Source: Allobosea sp. 117 | Lineage (GTDB): Bacteria; Pseudomonadota; Alphaproteobacteria; Rhizobiales; Xanthobacteraceae | Direction of reading: 5' to 3' | NCBI RefSeq assembly: GCF_000702305.1 | Contig: NZ_JNLC01000010.1 | Span: 1 to 64,000, forward strand | DNA length: 64,000 nt | In this document: in pieces, positions 8,553 through 16,938 of the stretch | Numbering within the stretch: the first letter of the stretch is position 1 | How the letters are laid out: every line of letters begins with the position of its first letter | Notes under the pieces: generated by a model | What the model saw: the letters and a program-made list of their open reading frames with translations, nothing else | Told to the model about the DNA's origin: nothing | Database searches by the model: none | Translations under genes and position numbers: made by a program

Positions 8553-8818
8553 GGGGTCCTCTCTAATTATAATTCAATCCGTCGAGATATACCGACAAGT
8601 AATTAAGGGCGGCGTACGACAGATCGATGACGCAGGCGATAATTTCTTTTTGTCGAGACTGACCGACGTTTTCGAGCAAGGCAGTCGCAAAACAGCGCGA
8701 GGCAAGGCGCAGAGTGCAAATTTATCCGGGGCCAGCTCCGCCGGGGAACCTGTCTAGCGGCTGTCGATCGAGCTATGGAGCGAGCGACTCCCGCGATATC
8801 GCCGACGAGCGCCATCAT
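8553..8818. other. Intergenic stretch upstream of the pstS-like gene
   Basis: About 265 bases with lower GC near 8565-8680 than the flanks. It must hold the minus-strand promoter of the arsenic block (TATAAT on the minus strand at 8571-8566; I see no convincing -35). No coding potential is recognised on either strand, although short open frames cross it. Confidence 0.5.
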
Positions 8819-9126
8819 ATGCTGCCCGAGGCCGAGGACAGTGAGGCGTGCCTCTACAACCCACAAAAGCGTCTCGTCGAGATGCTTAAGGCTTTTGAGC
8901 GTAAGCTAGCGGTCGAGGATCGTGCCACCTACGCCGCCGCCCTTAGCCGCATGAACGATACCCTCCGGGGGGAGGGCTCCGCGGCGCTGTGGTCGAACTG
9001 GGCCTCGATGAGGATCGTGAAGCTCGTTTCGTCGATTTGGCACTCGCGCCGGACCTGTCCGAGGTGCGGCTGCAAATCCAACGCTTGGTCGGTCACTGGA
9101 AAGCCGCCTGCCGCCGGGAAGCTTGA
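8819..9126 (+). pseudogene. Frameshifted remnant of a small accessory gene (about 100 residues)
   Basis: Unrecognised. From the ATG at 8819 one frame reads MLPEAEDSEACLYNPQ and then KAFERKLAVEDRATYAAAL. After a run of six G at 8967-8972 the protein-like sequence continues in the frame one base earlier as VVELGLDEDREARFVDLALAP and EVRLQIQRLVGHWKAA, ending at TGA 9124-9126. A single-base loss, perhaps in the G run, explains this. Both halves look like an acidic helical protein and both fit coding usage, while neither frame alone does. The intact frame from 8714 to 9292 that joins the first half to the next gene is an accident of the shift. Confidence 0.45.
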
Positions 9127-9127
9127 A

Positions 9128-9292
9128 ATGATCGACCGGATAGCAGCCGAACAGGCGATCACCGCCCTATTCACACAATACGAAACTCAAGTCTCAGTGT
9201 CGGATCACAAGGTCATGCAGGCCCTCAGCGACGGCAAGCTCTACGAGCTATTCGTCCTGGCCGAGGTCGTCAGCGTACTAGTCATAGGCTGA
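9128..9292 (+). pseudogene. Truncated 5' fragment of a second accessory gene
   Basis: 54 codons beginning MIDRIAAEQAITAL one base after the stop of the preceding remnant, so the two probably formed an operon. The segment GKLYELFVLAEVVSVL resembles the start of a helical domain seen in some nuclease- or ATPase-type accessory proteins. This is a loose resemblance only. The frame stops abruptly right after it, and no continuation is evident in the other frames, so the rest appears deleted. Lies just beyond the 3' side of a tRNA gene, a usual place for island debris. Confidence 0.35.
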
Positions 9293-9603
9293 ACAAGGTG
9301 AGCACCGCCCCGAGTATCCTTTTTTGGCGAATAGATCACCGAGAACGGCACTTCCCGTCGGCCGGCGAGCTATAGACGTCGTCCGATGCCCGATCCCCGC
9401 CCTCGACTGACGCCGCCCAGCCGACGTGGCCACTAGCGTGGACTCCAAAAAGGGCGCGTCTGTGCAGGCGGCCGAATGCGACGGTGAGGCGGCAGCACTT
9501 CGACGGTCCTACGAGCTAGGCTTCGTTATTTCAGCTGCATCGGCTGGGAGAGCGCTTCGCCCCGTAGCGAACAGACGGCGGGAGAAACGTACCGGACCGC
9601 GAA
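9293..9603. other. Non-coding stretch between gene debris and tRNA-Arg
   Basis: About 310 bases. A 70-codon open frame at 9426-9635 matches nothing I recognise and has no ribosome site. No integrase, transposase end or duplicated tRNA 3' end was found here. Confidence 0.4.
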
Positions 9604-9634
9604 CACCGTTTCAGCTCACGCTTCTGAAACGGTG
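9604..9634 (-). terminator. Hairpin downstream of tRNA-Arg
   Basis: Perfect 11-base stem CACCGTTTCAG / CTGAAACGGTG with a 9-base loop, 27 bases past the tRNA 3' end in its direction of transcription. The following minus-strand sequence is TTCGCG, so the U tract is weak. It may terminate the tRNA transcript or be a structured end signal. Confidence 0.5.
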
Positions 9635-9660
9635 AAATCAGCCTAAGTCCTGGAAAACAT

Positions 9661-9737
9661 TGGCGCGCCCGAAGAGATTCGAACTCCTGACCCCCAGATT
9701 CGTAGTCTGGTGCTCTATCCAGCTGAGCTACGGGCGC
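9661..9737 (-). tRNA. tRNA-Arg (anticodon ACG)
   Basis: 77 bases on the minus strand. The 7-base acceptor stem GCGCCCG (9737-9731) pairs with CGGGCGC (9671-9665), followed by discriminator G and an encoded CCA. The D arm has AGCTCAGCTGGATAGAGC, the anticodon stem-loop is CCAGA-CTACGAA-TCTGG with anticodon ACG (A34 expected to become inosine), and the T arm has GTTCGAATC. The gene is intact. The decayed accessory patch lies on its 3' side, which fits a tRNA used as an integration site. Confidence 0.97.
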
Positions 9738-9815
9738 CTGGCCGCTAAGGTGGCGGCGGGCCGTCCTGCTACCCCGTTTCGTCGCGCTTGGCAATATGCG
9801 GCGGCGGAGAATGCG

Positions 9816-11204
9816 TCAGCGGAGCTCGAATGGCAGGTTTGCAGTCGCTGCACCGCCGCGCCCGTCGCGCAGCACCAGGGTGATCCGGTAGCGGCCCGGC
9901 GGCAGGTGGCCGATGCGGGCGCCGGTCGCATCCTTCGCCAAGAGGCCTTCCGGAAAGCGCCTCGGCGCCGGCTCGGGATCGCCGCCGACGCTGCGCACCG
10001 TGCTCTCTGCGACGATTTCCCATGTGGCTTCAAGAGGATCGCCGTCCGGATCGAGCGCTTCCAGCACCACCGCGCCCTCCTCGCCGGCGCGCCAGGAGGC
10101 GAAGGGGGCGCTCGCGTCGTGGGCGAAGCGCAGATAAGCGATACGTGGCGCGTGATTGCCGCCGGGCGTGCGGCCGCCCCAGCTCTCGGCCATCGCCTCC
10201 GCCGGCTCGGTCCATTCCCCGTCGGCCAGCAGGATGCCGTACCAGCTTGCCGTCACCTCCTGCTTCTGGCCCCAGAGGAAGGCGATGACGCCGATGCCCG
10301 CGGGCTGCAAGGCATTGAAATAACGCCGCAACTGGATCGCCTTCTGGGTTGAGCTCGGCTCGAACGGGGCGCCCCACGGCGAAGTGGCCGCCTGCCAGTG
10401 GCCGAGCGCGCCCATTTCGACGACGACGGTCGGCCCGCTCCAGCCGGCGTCCCGAACCCGCTTCGGCAGGGACAGCAGGGCGTCGCCGTAGGAATTCACC
10501 CCGAGCACGTCGATGCTGGGCGCCATCTGCTTGATCTTGCTGACCTTATCGCCGCCGATCTCGGCCAGTACGGCCATGCGTGGATGCGCCGGGTCGAGGG
10601 ACCGGACCAGCGCCGCGGCTTCCTCGATGGCCGGCCAAACCATTGAATCGTCGGCCAGATCGACCTCGACCTCGTTGCCGATGCCCCACATCAGCAGGGC
10701 CGGGTGGTTACAATATTTTACCACCGTTGCACGAATGGCTGAAAGCTGCGCCTCGACGAAGCCGCGATCGGCATAGTTGGCGCCCTGGCGGGGGTGGCCG
10801 AGCCAGAGGCCTACGATCACCTTCAGCCCGGCGCGCTGCGCCGCGTCGAGGGCAGGGCCCGGATCCCCGCCATAGGTGCGCAGCGTGGTGGCGCCGAGGC
10901 CGGCGAGCAGTGGCAGGGGGCCATCGCCGGCCGCGCCGCGCACCGCGAAGGGCCGGCCGTCGACGAGGATGCGGTCTTCCGACACGGCGACCGCGGTCGC
11001 CGCCGCCTCGCATGAAGCTGCCCCCGTCATTCCCGCCTCCTGCGCCGGCGCCGGCCCGGCGGCCGCCATGGCGAGCGTCGTGACGATGCCGGCCCACGCC
11101 AACGGGCGGATGAGCGCCGCGACCGGTCCACTCCGGCCGGAGCGCGGCGCGGCCGCCGGCAAGGAGGTGAGGCGCGCGGCAGTCCCCGGCTCGGGCTCAG
11201 CCAT
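9816..11204 (-). CDS. Secreted or anchored TIM-barrel glycoside hydrolase-like protein
   Basis: 462 residues. The N-terminus has a hydrophobic segment at about residues 28-50 ending in PAPAQEA, giving export or membrane anchoring. Residues 70-340 match the (beta/alpha)8 barrel of GH2-like clan A enzymes: the acid/base Glu178 sits in GIGNEVE, and the likely nucleophile Glu263 in VVVEMGALGHW. The last 120 residues form a beta-sandwich-like domain with LEALDPDGDPLEATW (cadherin/Ig-like). The substrate is unknown, perhaps a beta-glucan. The start overlaps the end of the sensor kinase gene by 8 bases, so the two are translationally coupled. Confidence 0.75.
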   Translation of the reverse strand: MAEPEPGTAARLTSLPAAAPRSGRSGPVAALIRPLAWAGIVTTLAMAAAGPAPAQEAGMTGAASCEAAATAVAVSEDRILVDGRPFAVRGAAGDGPLPLLAGLGATTLRTYGGDPGPALDAAQRAGLKVIVGLWLGHPRQGANYADRGFVEAQLSAIRATVVKYCNHPALLMWGIGNEVEVDLADDSMVWPAIEEAAALVRSLDPAHPRMAVLAEIGGDKVSKIKQMAPSIDVLGVNSYGDALLSLPKRVRDAGWSGPTVVVEMGALGHWQAATSPWGAPFEPSSTQKAIQLRRYFNALQPAGIGVIAFLWGQKQEVTASWYGILLADGEWTEPAEAMAESWGGRTPGGNHAPRIAYLRFAHDASAPFASWRAGEEGAVVLEALDPDGDPLEATWEIVAESTVRSVGGDPEPAPRRFPEGLLAKDATGARIGHLPPGRYRITLVLRDGRGGAATANLPFELR

Positions 11205-12744
11205 GCGAGCGCTGCGCCCGCCGCGATTCGAGGTCGACCGGCCGGTCGGGGACGATCAGCCGGAAGGTGGCGCCGATCGTGCCGGGCACCAGCGCGATCT
11301 CACCGCCATGGGCGCGCATCAGCTCGGCGGCTATCGGCAGGCCGAGGCCAGTGCCGCCGCGCCGCGTCGAGCCGTGGAACGGTTCGAACAGATGCGAGCG
11401 CGCGCGCTCCGGCACACCGGGGCCGGTATCGGCCAGCTCGATCACCACGGTGGCACCGGCGCGCCGGCCGGTGATGCGGATCTGGTCGCGGGCCGGGTCG
11501 TTGGGCGCGCGGGCGGCGAGCGCCTCGGCGGCGTTACGGGCGAGGTTGAGCAGCACGCGGAACAACTGGTCGGGGTCGGCGTCGACCTCCAGCCCGCGCT
11601 CGATCGCGGTCACCCAGCCGATGCGCGAGCCGTCCTCGCCAAGCCCCAGCGTCGCGCGCACCTCCTCGGCCAGCGGGGCGAGCTCGACCATGCGCCGCTC
11701 CGGCGGCGGCTCCTGCGCGCGGCCATAGGCGAGCGTCTGCTGGCAATAGGCGATGGCCCGCCCGAGCGCGGCCACCAGCTTGGGGGCGAAGCGCTGCACC
11801 GCCGGGTCGGGAATGTCGGCGAGCCGGTCGGAGATGAGCTGCGCCGAGGCGAGCAGGTTGCGCAGGTCGTGATTGATCTTCGACACCGCGAGGCCGAGCG
11901 CGGCGAGGTGGTTCTTCTGCTGCAGCGTGTCGGCGATCTGGTGCTGCATGGCGACGAATTCGCGCTCAGCCTGGCCGATCTCGTCGAGCCGCTGGCTGGG
12001 GTCGAGCGGCACCGCCGAGCCTTCCGGATCGTCGCGGAAGGCGATCATGCGCTGGGTCAGCCGGCGCATCGGCCGCACGAACATCCAGGCGAGGCCGAGA
12101 TAGACGAGGCCCGCCGTCAGAGCCGAGATGACCAGCGAGATGAGCAGGATGTTGCGCGAGAAGCGCAGCATGGCCTTCCGGAGCGGCGTCTCGTCCAGCA
12201 CGATCTCGACGAAGCCGCCGCCGCGCGGCGGTGTGCCGACGGCGCGGATGATGCGCCCGTCGCCGGTCAGCAGCGTGTCGAACGCCTCGCTCACCGCCTG
12301 CCACGGGCCGACGTCGCGCACATCGGCGTGGTGGTCGACTTCCGGGGGCATGTCGGTGGAGGCGAGCAGCCGGCGCGTGCTGTCGCGCTTGAGCGCGACC
12401 GTGATGGCGCCGACGCTGTCAAGGAGTTCGCGTGTGAGCTGCGGCTGGATCATGCCGCTCGGCGCGGCGTCGAGCACCAGCGCGGCGGTGCGCGCCGCGG
12501 CCAGCCGGTCGGACAGCCAGTTCAGCCGGAACACGGCGATCGAGGGCACATAGATCAGCACCTCCGCCAGGAAGACGAAGGCGAGGGTGAACATCAGCAG
12601 CTTGCCGGAAAGCCCGAGATGGCGGCGGACGGGCGGGCGCTCGGCAGGGACCATGAGGGCATCGTCCCCGGCGACTGGCGTCGCGGGCCCGATCCCGTCC
12701 CTCACTGCGGCCGCATGCGTCTGAGCGTCCACCGGCTCTCCCAT
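11197..12744 (-). CDS. Membrane sensor histidine kinase (orphan)
   Basis: 515 residues. Two membrane segments (about 47-69 and 198-222) flank a periplasmic domain of about 130 residues; a HAMP linker follows. The dimerisation box INHDLRNLL contains the phospho-acceptor His292, and the ATPase domain has LLNLARNAAEA (N box), DTGPGVP (G1) and GGTGLGLPIA (G2). The kinase is therefore complete. No response regulator lies within the window. It is co-transcribed with the glycosidase-like gene that begins inside its stop region, so its signal may concern cell-wall or exopolysaccharide sugars. Confidence 0.9.
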   Translation of the reverse strand: MGEPVDAQTHAAAVRDGIGPATPVAGDDALMVPAERPPVRRHLGLSGKLLMFTLAFVFLAEVLIYVPSIAVFRLNWLSDRLAAARTAALVLDAAPSGMIQPQLTRELLDSVGAITVALKRDSTRRLLASTDMPPEVDHHADVRDVGPWQAVSEAFDTLLTGDGRIIRAVGTPPRGGGFVEIVLDETPLRKAMLRFSRNILLISLVISALTAGLVYLGLAWMFVRPMRRLTQRMIAFRDDPEGSAVPLDPSQRLDEIGQAEREFVAMQHQIADTLQQKNHLAALGLAVSKINHDLRNLLASAQLISDRLADIPDPAVQRFAPKLVAALGRAIAYCQQTLAYGRAQEPPPERRMVELAPLAEEVRATLGLGEDGSRIGWVTAIERGLEVDADPDQLFRVLLNLARNAAEALAARAPNDPARDQIRITGRRAGATVVIELADTGPGVPERARSHLFEPFHGSTRRGGTGLGLPIAAELMRAHGGEIALVPGTIGATFRLIVPDRPVDLESRRAQRSHG

Positions 12745-13096
12745 CCGTGATTACACCTAGGCATGAGCGCCCCGCTCCGCCAGTGCCCGCCGGCTTTTCC
12801 GGAAGGCGCCAGTGCAGCATCCCTTGTGGGCGCCATGATGGCGTGCGACACCGCCGCGACGCTGCGGAACACGCGCGATTGACCGCGCAGGCGGCGATCG
12901 GCGGGCGATTGCACCCCTCCGGCGATTGACTTGGCTGCCGCCCACCCCTATAAGCCGCGCCGAACCTCGGCCGCATGCGTGACCGGGTTGTCCTCCCGCA
13001 TTGCGCAAGGGTGTCGCGACAGGATCGCGGCCGGCAGCCATCGGGAGCGGCGTCCCGGTTCCTGCGGCCCATCTAGAGAACTGCGGAGACTGACCC
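12745..13096. other. Divergent promoter region between the sensor kinase and rpmH
   Basis: About 350 bases without a gene. It holds the rpmH promoter (see 12926-12954) and the start side of the kinase operon. The 142 bases between that promoter and rpmH form an unusually long leader with several short inverted repeats but no leader peptide that I can support. Confidence 0.6.
12926..12954 (+). promoter_or_regulatory. Sigma-70 type promoter of rpmH-rnpA-yidC
   Basis: TTGACT (12926-12931), a 17-base spacer and TATAAG (12949-12954). It is the best housekeeping promoter match in the window and points toward the ribosomal protein gene. Confidence 0.7.
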
Positions 13097-13231
13097 GTGA
13101 AGCGCACCTATCAACCGAGCAAGCTCGTGCGCAAGCGCCGCCACGGCTTCCGTGCGCGCATGGCGACCCGTAACGGCCGCAAGGTCATCGCCGCACGCCG
13201 GGCTCATGGCCGCAAGCGCCTGTCCGCCTGA
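13097..13231 (+). CDS. rpmH: 50S ribosomal protein L34
   Basis: 44 residues starting at a [23 protein letters not shown] and ending GRKRLSA, the complete and highly basic L34. It binds 23S rRNA in the large subunit. It is followed by rnpA (60-base gap) and yidC, the order found across bacteria. It is too small to be picked up by many length-filtered gene lists. Confidence 0.98.
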   Translation: MKRTYQPSKLVRKRRHGFRARMATRNGRKVIAARRAHGRKRLSA

Positions 13232-13290
13232 TATGGAAGAGGCGCGGCAAGCTCCTTGCTGACAGCTCTTCTCTGAGGAGCGCCGCCTCG

Positions 13291-13761
13291 ATGGATCGGC
13301 TCGTCAAGCGCAGGGATTTCGTCGCCGCCGCCTCCGGTCTGCGGGCGAATTCCGGGCCGCTGCTGCTGCAGGGACGCGACCGCAAGGACGAAGGTCCCGC
13401 CCGCATCGGGCTCACCGTCACCAAGAAGCACGGCAACGCGGTGGAGCGTAATCGCATCCGCCGCCGTCTGCGCGCCGCCGTGCGCGAGGCGCTGCCGTCG
13501 GTGGCGAAGCCGGGTTTCGACTATGTGATCGTCGCCCGCCGCGCCGTCATAGACGCGCAGTTCCAGGGTCTTATAGACGACATTTCGCGGGGAGTGGCCC
13601 GCCTGCATTCGGGAAGCCGGCGTCGGCCGTCCCCGCCGCGCCCGTCCCCTGGGGAGGGTGCCGCCGGATCGGCCGCTGCGGAGAGAACTGCCGCGAAAGA
13701 AAGGCCTGCCGCCGCGCAGCCGCCTGCGCGCGCCGACGGAGACGCTGTCGATGACGAGTGA
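13291..13761 (+). CDS. rnpA: Ribonuclease P protein component
   Basis: 156 residues. The protein subunit assists the RNase P RNA in maturing tRNA 5' ends. It has the RNR signature NAVERNRIRRRLR at about residues 49-61 and the preceding RIGLTVTKKHG strand. The core ends near residue 108; a C-terminal tail of about 48 residues rich in Pro, Ala and Arg is not part of the conserved fold and overlaps the beginning of yidC by 11 bases. The start at 13291 gives the usual MDRLVKRRDF N-terminus. Confidence 0.95.
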   Translation: MDRLVKRRDFVAAASGLRANSGPLLLQGRDRKDEGPARIGLTVTKKHGNAVERNRIRRRLRAAVREALPSVAKPGFDYVIVARRAVIDAQFQGLIDDISRGVARLHSGSRRRPSPPRPSPGEGAAGSAAAERTAAKERPAAAQPPARADGDAVDDE

Positions 13762-15562
13762 AAACCGCAACATGATCCTCGCGGTCGTGCTGTCGATGCT
13801 GGTGCTGATCGCGTGGCAGTACTTCTCCGGCATCCCGGAGATGGAGAAGCAGCGGCAGATCGCGCAGCAAAACCAGCAGACGCAGCAGCAGAACCCGGCG
13901 GCCCCCGGCGCCGCGCCCGCTCCCGGCACCACCGCGCCGGTGACGGCGCCGGCCGCTCCCAAGGCGCTCTCCCGCGCCGAGGCGCTGGCGCTCGCCCCGC
14001 GCGTCGCCATCGACACCCCGCGCGTCACCGGCTCGGTCTCGCTCAAGGGCGGGCGCCTCGACGACCTGTCGCTGAAGGACTATCGCGAGACGGTCGACCC
14101 TTCGAGCCCGATCATCGTGCTGCTCTCGCCCTCCGGCGGGCCGAACCCGTTCTATTCCGAGTTCGGCTGGGTGGCGGCCTCCGGCGCGAACGTGAAGCTG
14201 CCGAACTCCGACACGGTGTGGACCGCGTCGGCCGGCGCCAAGCTCGGCCTCAATGCGCCGCTGGTGCTGACCTTCGACAATGGCGAGGGGCTTACGTTCC
14301 GCCGCACCATCTCGGTCGACGAGAACTACATGTTCCACGTGAAGGACGAGGTGGCCAATGCCGGGGCGAACCCGGTGAGCCTGCACCCCTTCGCGCTGGT
14401 CTCGCGCCACGGCACGCCGCACACGCTCGGCTACTACATCCTGCACGAGGGCCTGATCGGCGTGACCTCGGAGGCCGGGCTGCACGAGATCAAGTACAAG
14501 GACATCGCCGAGAAGAAGAGCGAGACCTTCCCCTCGACCGGCGGCTGGCTCGGCATCACCGACAAGTACTGGGCCGCCACCGTCATTCCCGACCCGCAGC
14601 AGAAGGTGCAGGCGCGCTTCTCCGCCGCCCAGCTCGGCAACGACCTGTCCTACCAGACCGACTTCCTCGGCGACGCCGTCACCGTGGCGCCGGGCGCCAG
14701 CGCCACCACCGACGGCCGGCTCTTCGCCGGCGCCAAGGAGGTGCGCGTCGTCGACGGCTACCAGTCGACCTACAACATCGACCGCTTCGACCTGCTGATC
14801 GACTGGGGCTGGTTCTATTTCATCACCAAGCCGCTCTTCCTGGTGATCGACTGGATCTACAAGGGCGTCGGCAATTTCGGCGTCGCCATCCTGATCGTCA
14901 CTGTGCTGCTCAAGGGCCTGTTCTTCCCGCTGGCCAACAAGAGCTACGCCTCGATGGCGAAGATGAAGGCGGTGCAGCCGGAGATCCAGGCGCTGCGCGA
15001 GCGCTATGGCGACGACCGCGTGAAGCTCCAGCAGGAGATGATGGAGATCTACAAGAAGGAAAAGATCAACCCGGTCTCGGGCTGTCTTCCGATCCTGATC
15101 CAGATCCCCGTCTTCTTCGCGCTCTACAAGGTGCTGTTCGTCACCATCGAGATGCGCCACGCGCCGTTCTTCGGCTGGATCCGCGACCTCTCGGCGCCCG
15201 ACCCGACCACCTTGTTCAACCTGTTCGGCGTCATCCCATGGGACCCCAGCCAGGTGCCGGTGATCGGCCACTTCCTGATGCTCGGCGTGTGGCCGATCAT
15301 CATGGGCATCACCATGTGGATGCAGATGAAGCTCAATCCGGCCCCGCCGGATCCGACGCAGAAGGCGATCTTCGACTGGATGCCGCTGATCTTCACCTTC
15401 ATGCTGGCGTCCTTCGCCTCCGGCCTCGTCATCTACTGGGCGTGGAACAACACGCTCTCGGTGATCCAGCAGTCGATCATCATGCGCAAGAACGGCGTGA
15501 AGATCGAATTGTGGGACAACATCCGCGACACCTTCCGCCGCAAGAAGGCGAAAGAGACCTAA
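13751..15562 (+). CDS. yidC: Membrane protein insertase YidC
   Basis: 603 residues. It inserts and folds inner-membrane proteins with or without SecYEG. The N-terminal membrane anchor (NMILAVVLSMLVLIAWQYF) is followed by a Gln/Pro/Ala-rich linker, the large periplasmic beta domain (about residues 70-330) and the conserved five-helix insertase core from GNFGVAILIVTV to the end, including the region with NPVSGCLPILIQIPVFFALY. The start at 13751 (MTSENRN) is chosen over an in-frame upstream codon that would lie within rnpA without membrane character. The overlap with rnpA indicates coupling. Confidence 0.97.
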   Translation: MTSENRNMILAVVLSMLVLIAWQYFSGIPEMEKQRQIAQQNQQTQQQNPAAPGAAPAPGTTAPVTAPAAPKALSRAEALALAPRVAIDTPRVTGSVSLKGGRLDDLSLKDYRETVDPSSPIIVLLSPSGGPNPFYSEFGWVAASGANVKLPNSDTVWTASAGAKLGLNAPLVLTFDNGEGLTFRRTISVDENYMFHVKDEVANAGANPVSLHPFALVSRHGTPHTLGYYILHEGLIGVTSEAGLHEIKYKDIAEKKSETFPSTGGWLGITDKYWAATVIPDPQQKVQARFSAAQLGNDLSYQTDFLGDAVTVAPGASATTDGRLFAGAKEVRVVDGYQSTYNIDRFDLLIDWGWFYFITKPLFLVIDWIYKGVGNFGVAILIVTVLLKGLFFPLANKSYASMAKMKAVQPEIQALRERYGDDRVKLQQEMMEIYKKEKINPVSGCLPILIQIPVFFALYKVLFVTIEMRHAPFFGWIRDLSAPDPTTLFNLFGVIPWDPSQVPVIGHFLMLGVWPIIMGITMWMQMKLNPAPPDPTQKAIFDWMPLIFTFMLASFASGLVIYWAWNNTLSVIQQSIIMRKNGVKIELWDNIRDTFRRKKAKET

Positions 15563-15782
15563 GCGGGCCGCATGCATCTGCGGCACGCGATGCCGGAACG
15601 ATGATGGCCGGAACGATGGCGGCGGGGACGACAAGTCTCCGCCGTTTGCGTGTCCGAGGGCTCCTCGAGTGCCGCCCTCAAGTGCTGCCCTCGCGTGCAT
15701 CTCCGCAATAAGCACAAAGCTGTGTAGTCCATTGGCGCAAGAAAATTTCTAGTCTGGGCCCTCCCGAGGGGAGGTTCGGATC

Positions 15783-16340
15783 ATGAAAGCCCTCATCCGG
15801 CATCTGTGCATCGCTGCCGCGGTGCTCGCGGCCACGGGTCTCGCCCGTGCGGCGACCTACCGGGTCGATCCCGCCCGCACCGAGATCGCCTTCGAGATCG
15901 GTGCCAAGGGATACCCGCTGACGCACGGCGTATTCCGCCGCTTCACCTCCAGCCTGTCGATCGACCTCGACCACCCGCAGCGCTCCGCGGTGCGCTTCGA
16001 CGTGGCCGCCGCCTCGCTCGACACGCGTTCGCCCGCGCTCGACGCCTATGTGCGCGGGCCGGCCTTCCTCAACGCGGAGCGCTTTCCCAGCATCCGCTTC
16101 GCCTCGACGGCGGTCGAGAAGCTCGACGACAATACGGTGCGCGTCACCGGCAATCTGACCCTGCTCGGCGTCACCCGCCCGGGGACCTTCACCGTCGCGG
16201 TTGAGCGCGGCGGCGCCGCCGGCTTCGCCTTCCATGCCGAGGGCGGCGTGCGCCGGTCCGCCTTCGGCATGACGGCAGGCCTGCCGTTGATCGCCGACGA
16301 GGTGCGCATCCTCGTCTCCACGCGGGCGGAGGCCTCGTGA
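15783..16340 (+). CDS. YceI-family periplasmic lipid-binding-like protein
   Basis: 185 residues: a signal peptide (cleavage after about residue 22, LARA) and a YceI lipocalin-like beta-barrel with TYRVDPARTEIAFEI, DVAAASLDTR and FPSIRFASTAVE. YceI proteins bind isoprenoid-type lipids in the periplasm; their cellular role is not settled. A strong ribosome site (GGGGAGG) precedes the ATG. The stop overlaps the GTG of the cytochrome b561 gene, a pairing seen in many proteobacteria and consistent with a quinone- or electron-related function. Confidence 0.92.
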   Translation: MKALIRHLCIAAAVLAATGLARAATYRVDPARTEIAFEIGAKGYPLTHGVFRRFTSSLSIDLDHPQRSAVRFDVAAASLDTRSPALDAYVRGPAFLNAERFPSIRFASTAVEKLDDNTVRVTGNLTLLGVTRPGTFTVAVERGGAAGFAFHAEGGVRRSAFGMTAGLPLIADEVRILVSTRAEAS

Positions 16341-16876
16341 GCGAGGATCGCGTCCGCTGGAGCGGGCCGCTGCGTCTGCTCCACTGGCTGATGGCGGCGC
16401 TGATCGTGGCGCTGATCGGGGTCGGCTGGACGATGACGCATATCCGCTCCGATCTCGGCACCACCTTCACGCTCTATCAGTGGCACAAATCCTATGGCTG
16501 CCTCGTCGCCGTCCTGCTCGTGCTGCGCGTGGCGGCGCGGCTGGTCGCGCCGGCCCCGCCGCCGATCGAGCATTCCCGCCTCGAACGCCAGGCGGCGCGC
16601 GCGGCGCATCTCGCCTTCTATGCGCTCATGCTCGCCGTTCCGGCCAGCGGCTGGCTGATGGCGGCCGCCTCGCCGCTCGCCCTGCCGACGCGCCCGTTCG
16701 AGCTGTTCACGCTGCCCGCCCCGGTCGCTCCCGACGAGGCGCTGTTCGGCTGGCTGCAGCCGCTCCACGAGGTGGCGGCCTATGGGCTGCTGGCGCTCCT
16801 CGCGCTGCATGTGCTCGCCACGCTCAAGCACCAGTTCGTGGACCGCGACCATATCCTGCGGCGGATCACCTTCTGA
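16337..16876 (+). CDS. Cytochrome b561-family membrane protein
   Basis: 179 residues with four hydrophobic segments and His residues at helix positions suited to two b-type haems (LLHWLMAALIV, YQWHKSYGCL, LQPLHEVAAYG, ALHVLATLKHQF). It carries electrons between quinol and a periplasmic acceptor, or scavenges superoxide as described for some members. GTG start at 16337, coupled by GTGA overlap to the YceI gene. The pair likely works together at the periplasmic face. Confidence 0.92.
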   Translation: MSEDRVRWSGPLRLLHWLMAALIVALIGVGWTMTHIRSDLGTTFTLYQWHKSYGCLVAVLLVLRVAARLVAPAPPPIEHSRLERQAARAAHLAFYALMLAVPASGWLMAAASPLALPTRPFELFTLPAPVAPDEALFGWLQPLHEVAAYGLLALLALHVLATLKHQFVDRDHILRRITF

Positions 16877-16938
16877 TCCTCGGCCGCCGGCCCACCGCCT
16901 CCCTTGCGGTTCTGCGGCAGCCGGCCGATAAGCGGGGC

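Noticed and set aside
8714..9292. A 192-residue intact gene
   Set aside because: The continuous frame is an accident. Protein-like sequence changes frame near 8970 and returns at the ATG at 9128, so two broken genes are more likely.
9426..9635. Small open frame of 69 residues before tRNA-Arg
   Set aside because: No ribosome site, no family resemblance, and it runs into the hairpin at 9604-9634.
340..9661. Arsenic block as a mobile island bounded by tRNA-Arg and a duplicated tRNA end
   Set aside because: I looked for a copy of the tRNA 3' end (TGGCGCGCCCGAAGAG) next to moaA and found none, and there is no integrase or transposase. The tRNA side shows debris only, so insertion at the tRNA is possible but not shown.
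12745..13096. Chromosomal origin near rpmH
   Set aside because: rpmH-rnpA can lie near oriC in some bacteria, but I see no dnaA gene, no cluster of TTATCCACA-type DnaA boxes and no AT-rich unwinding stretch.
13658..13750. Upstream extension of YidC by 31 residues
   Set aside because: The extra part lies within rnpA in another frame and would place Arg-rich sequence before the first membrane helix. MTSENRN at 13751 is the conserved start.
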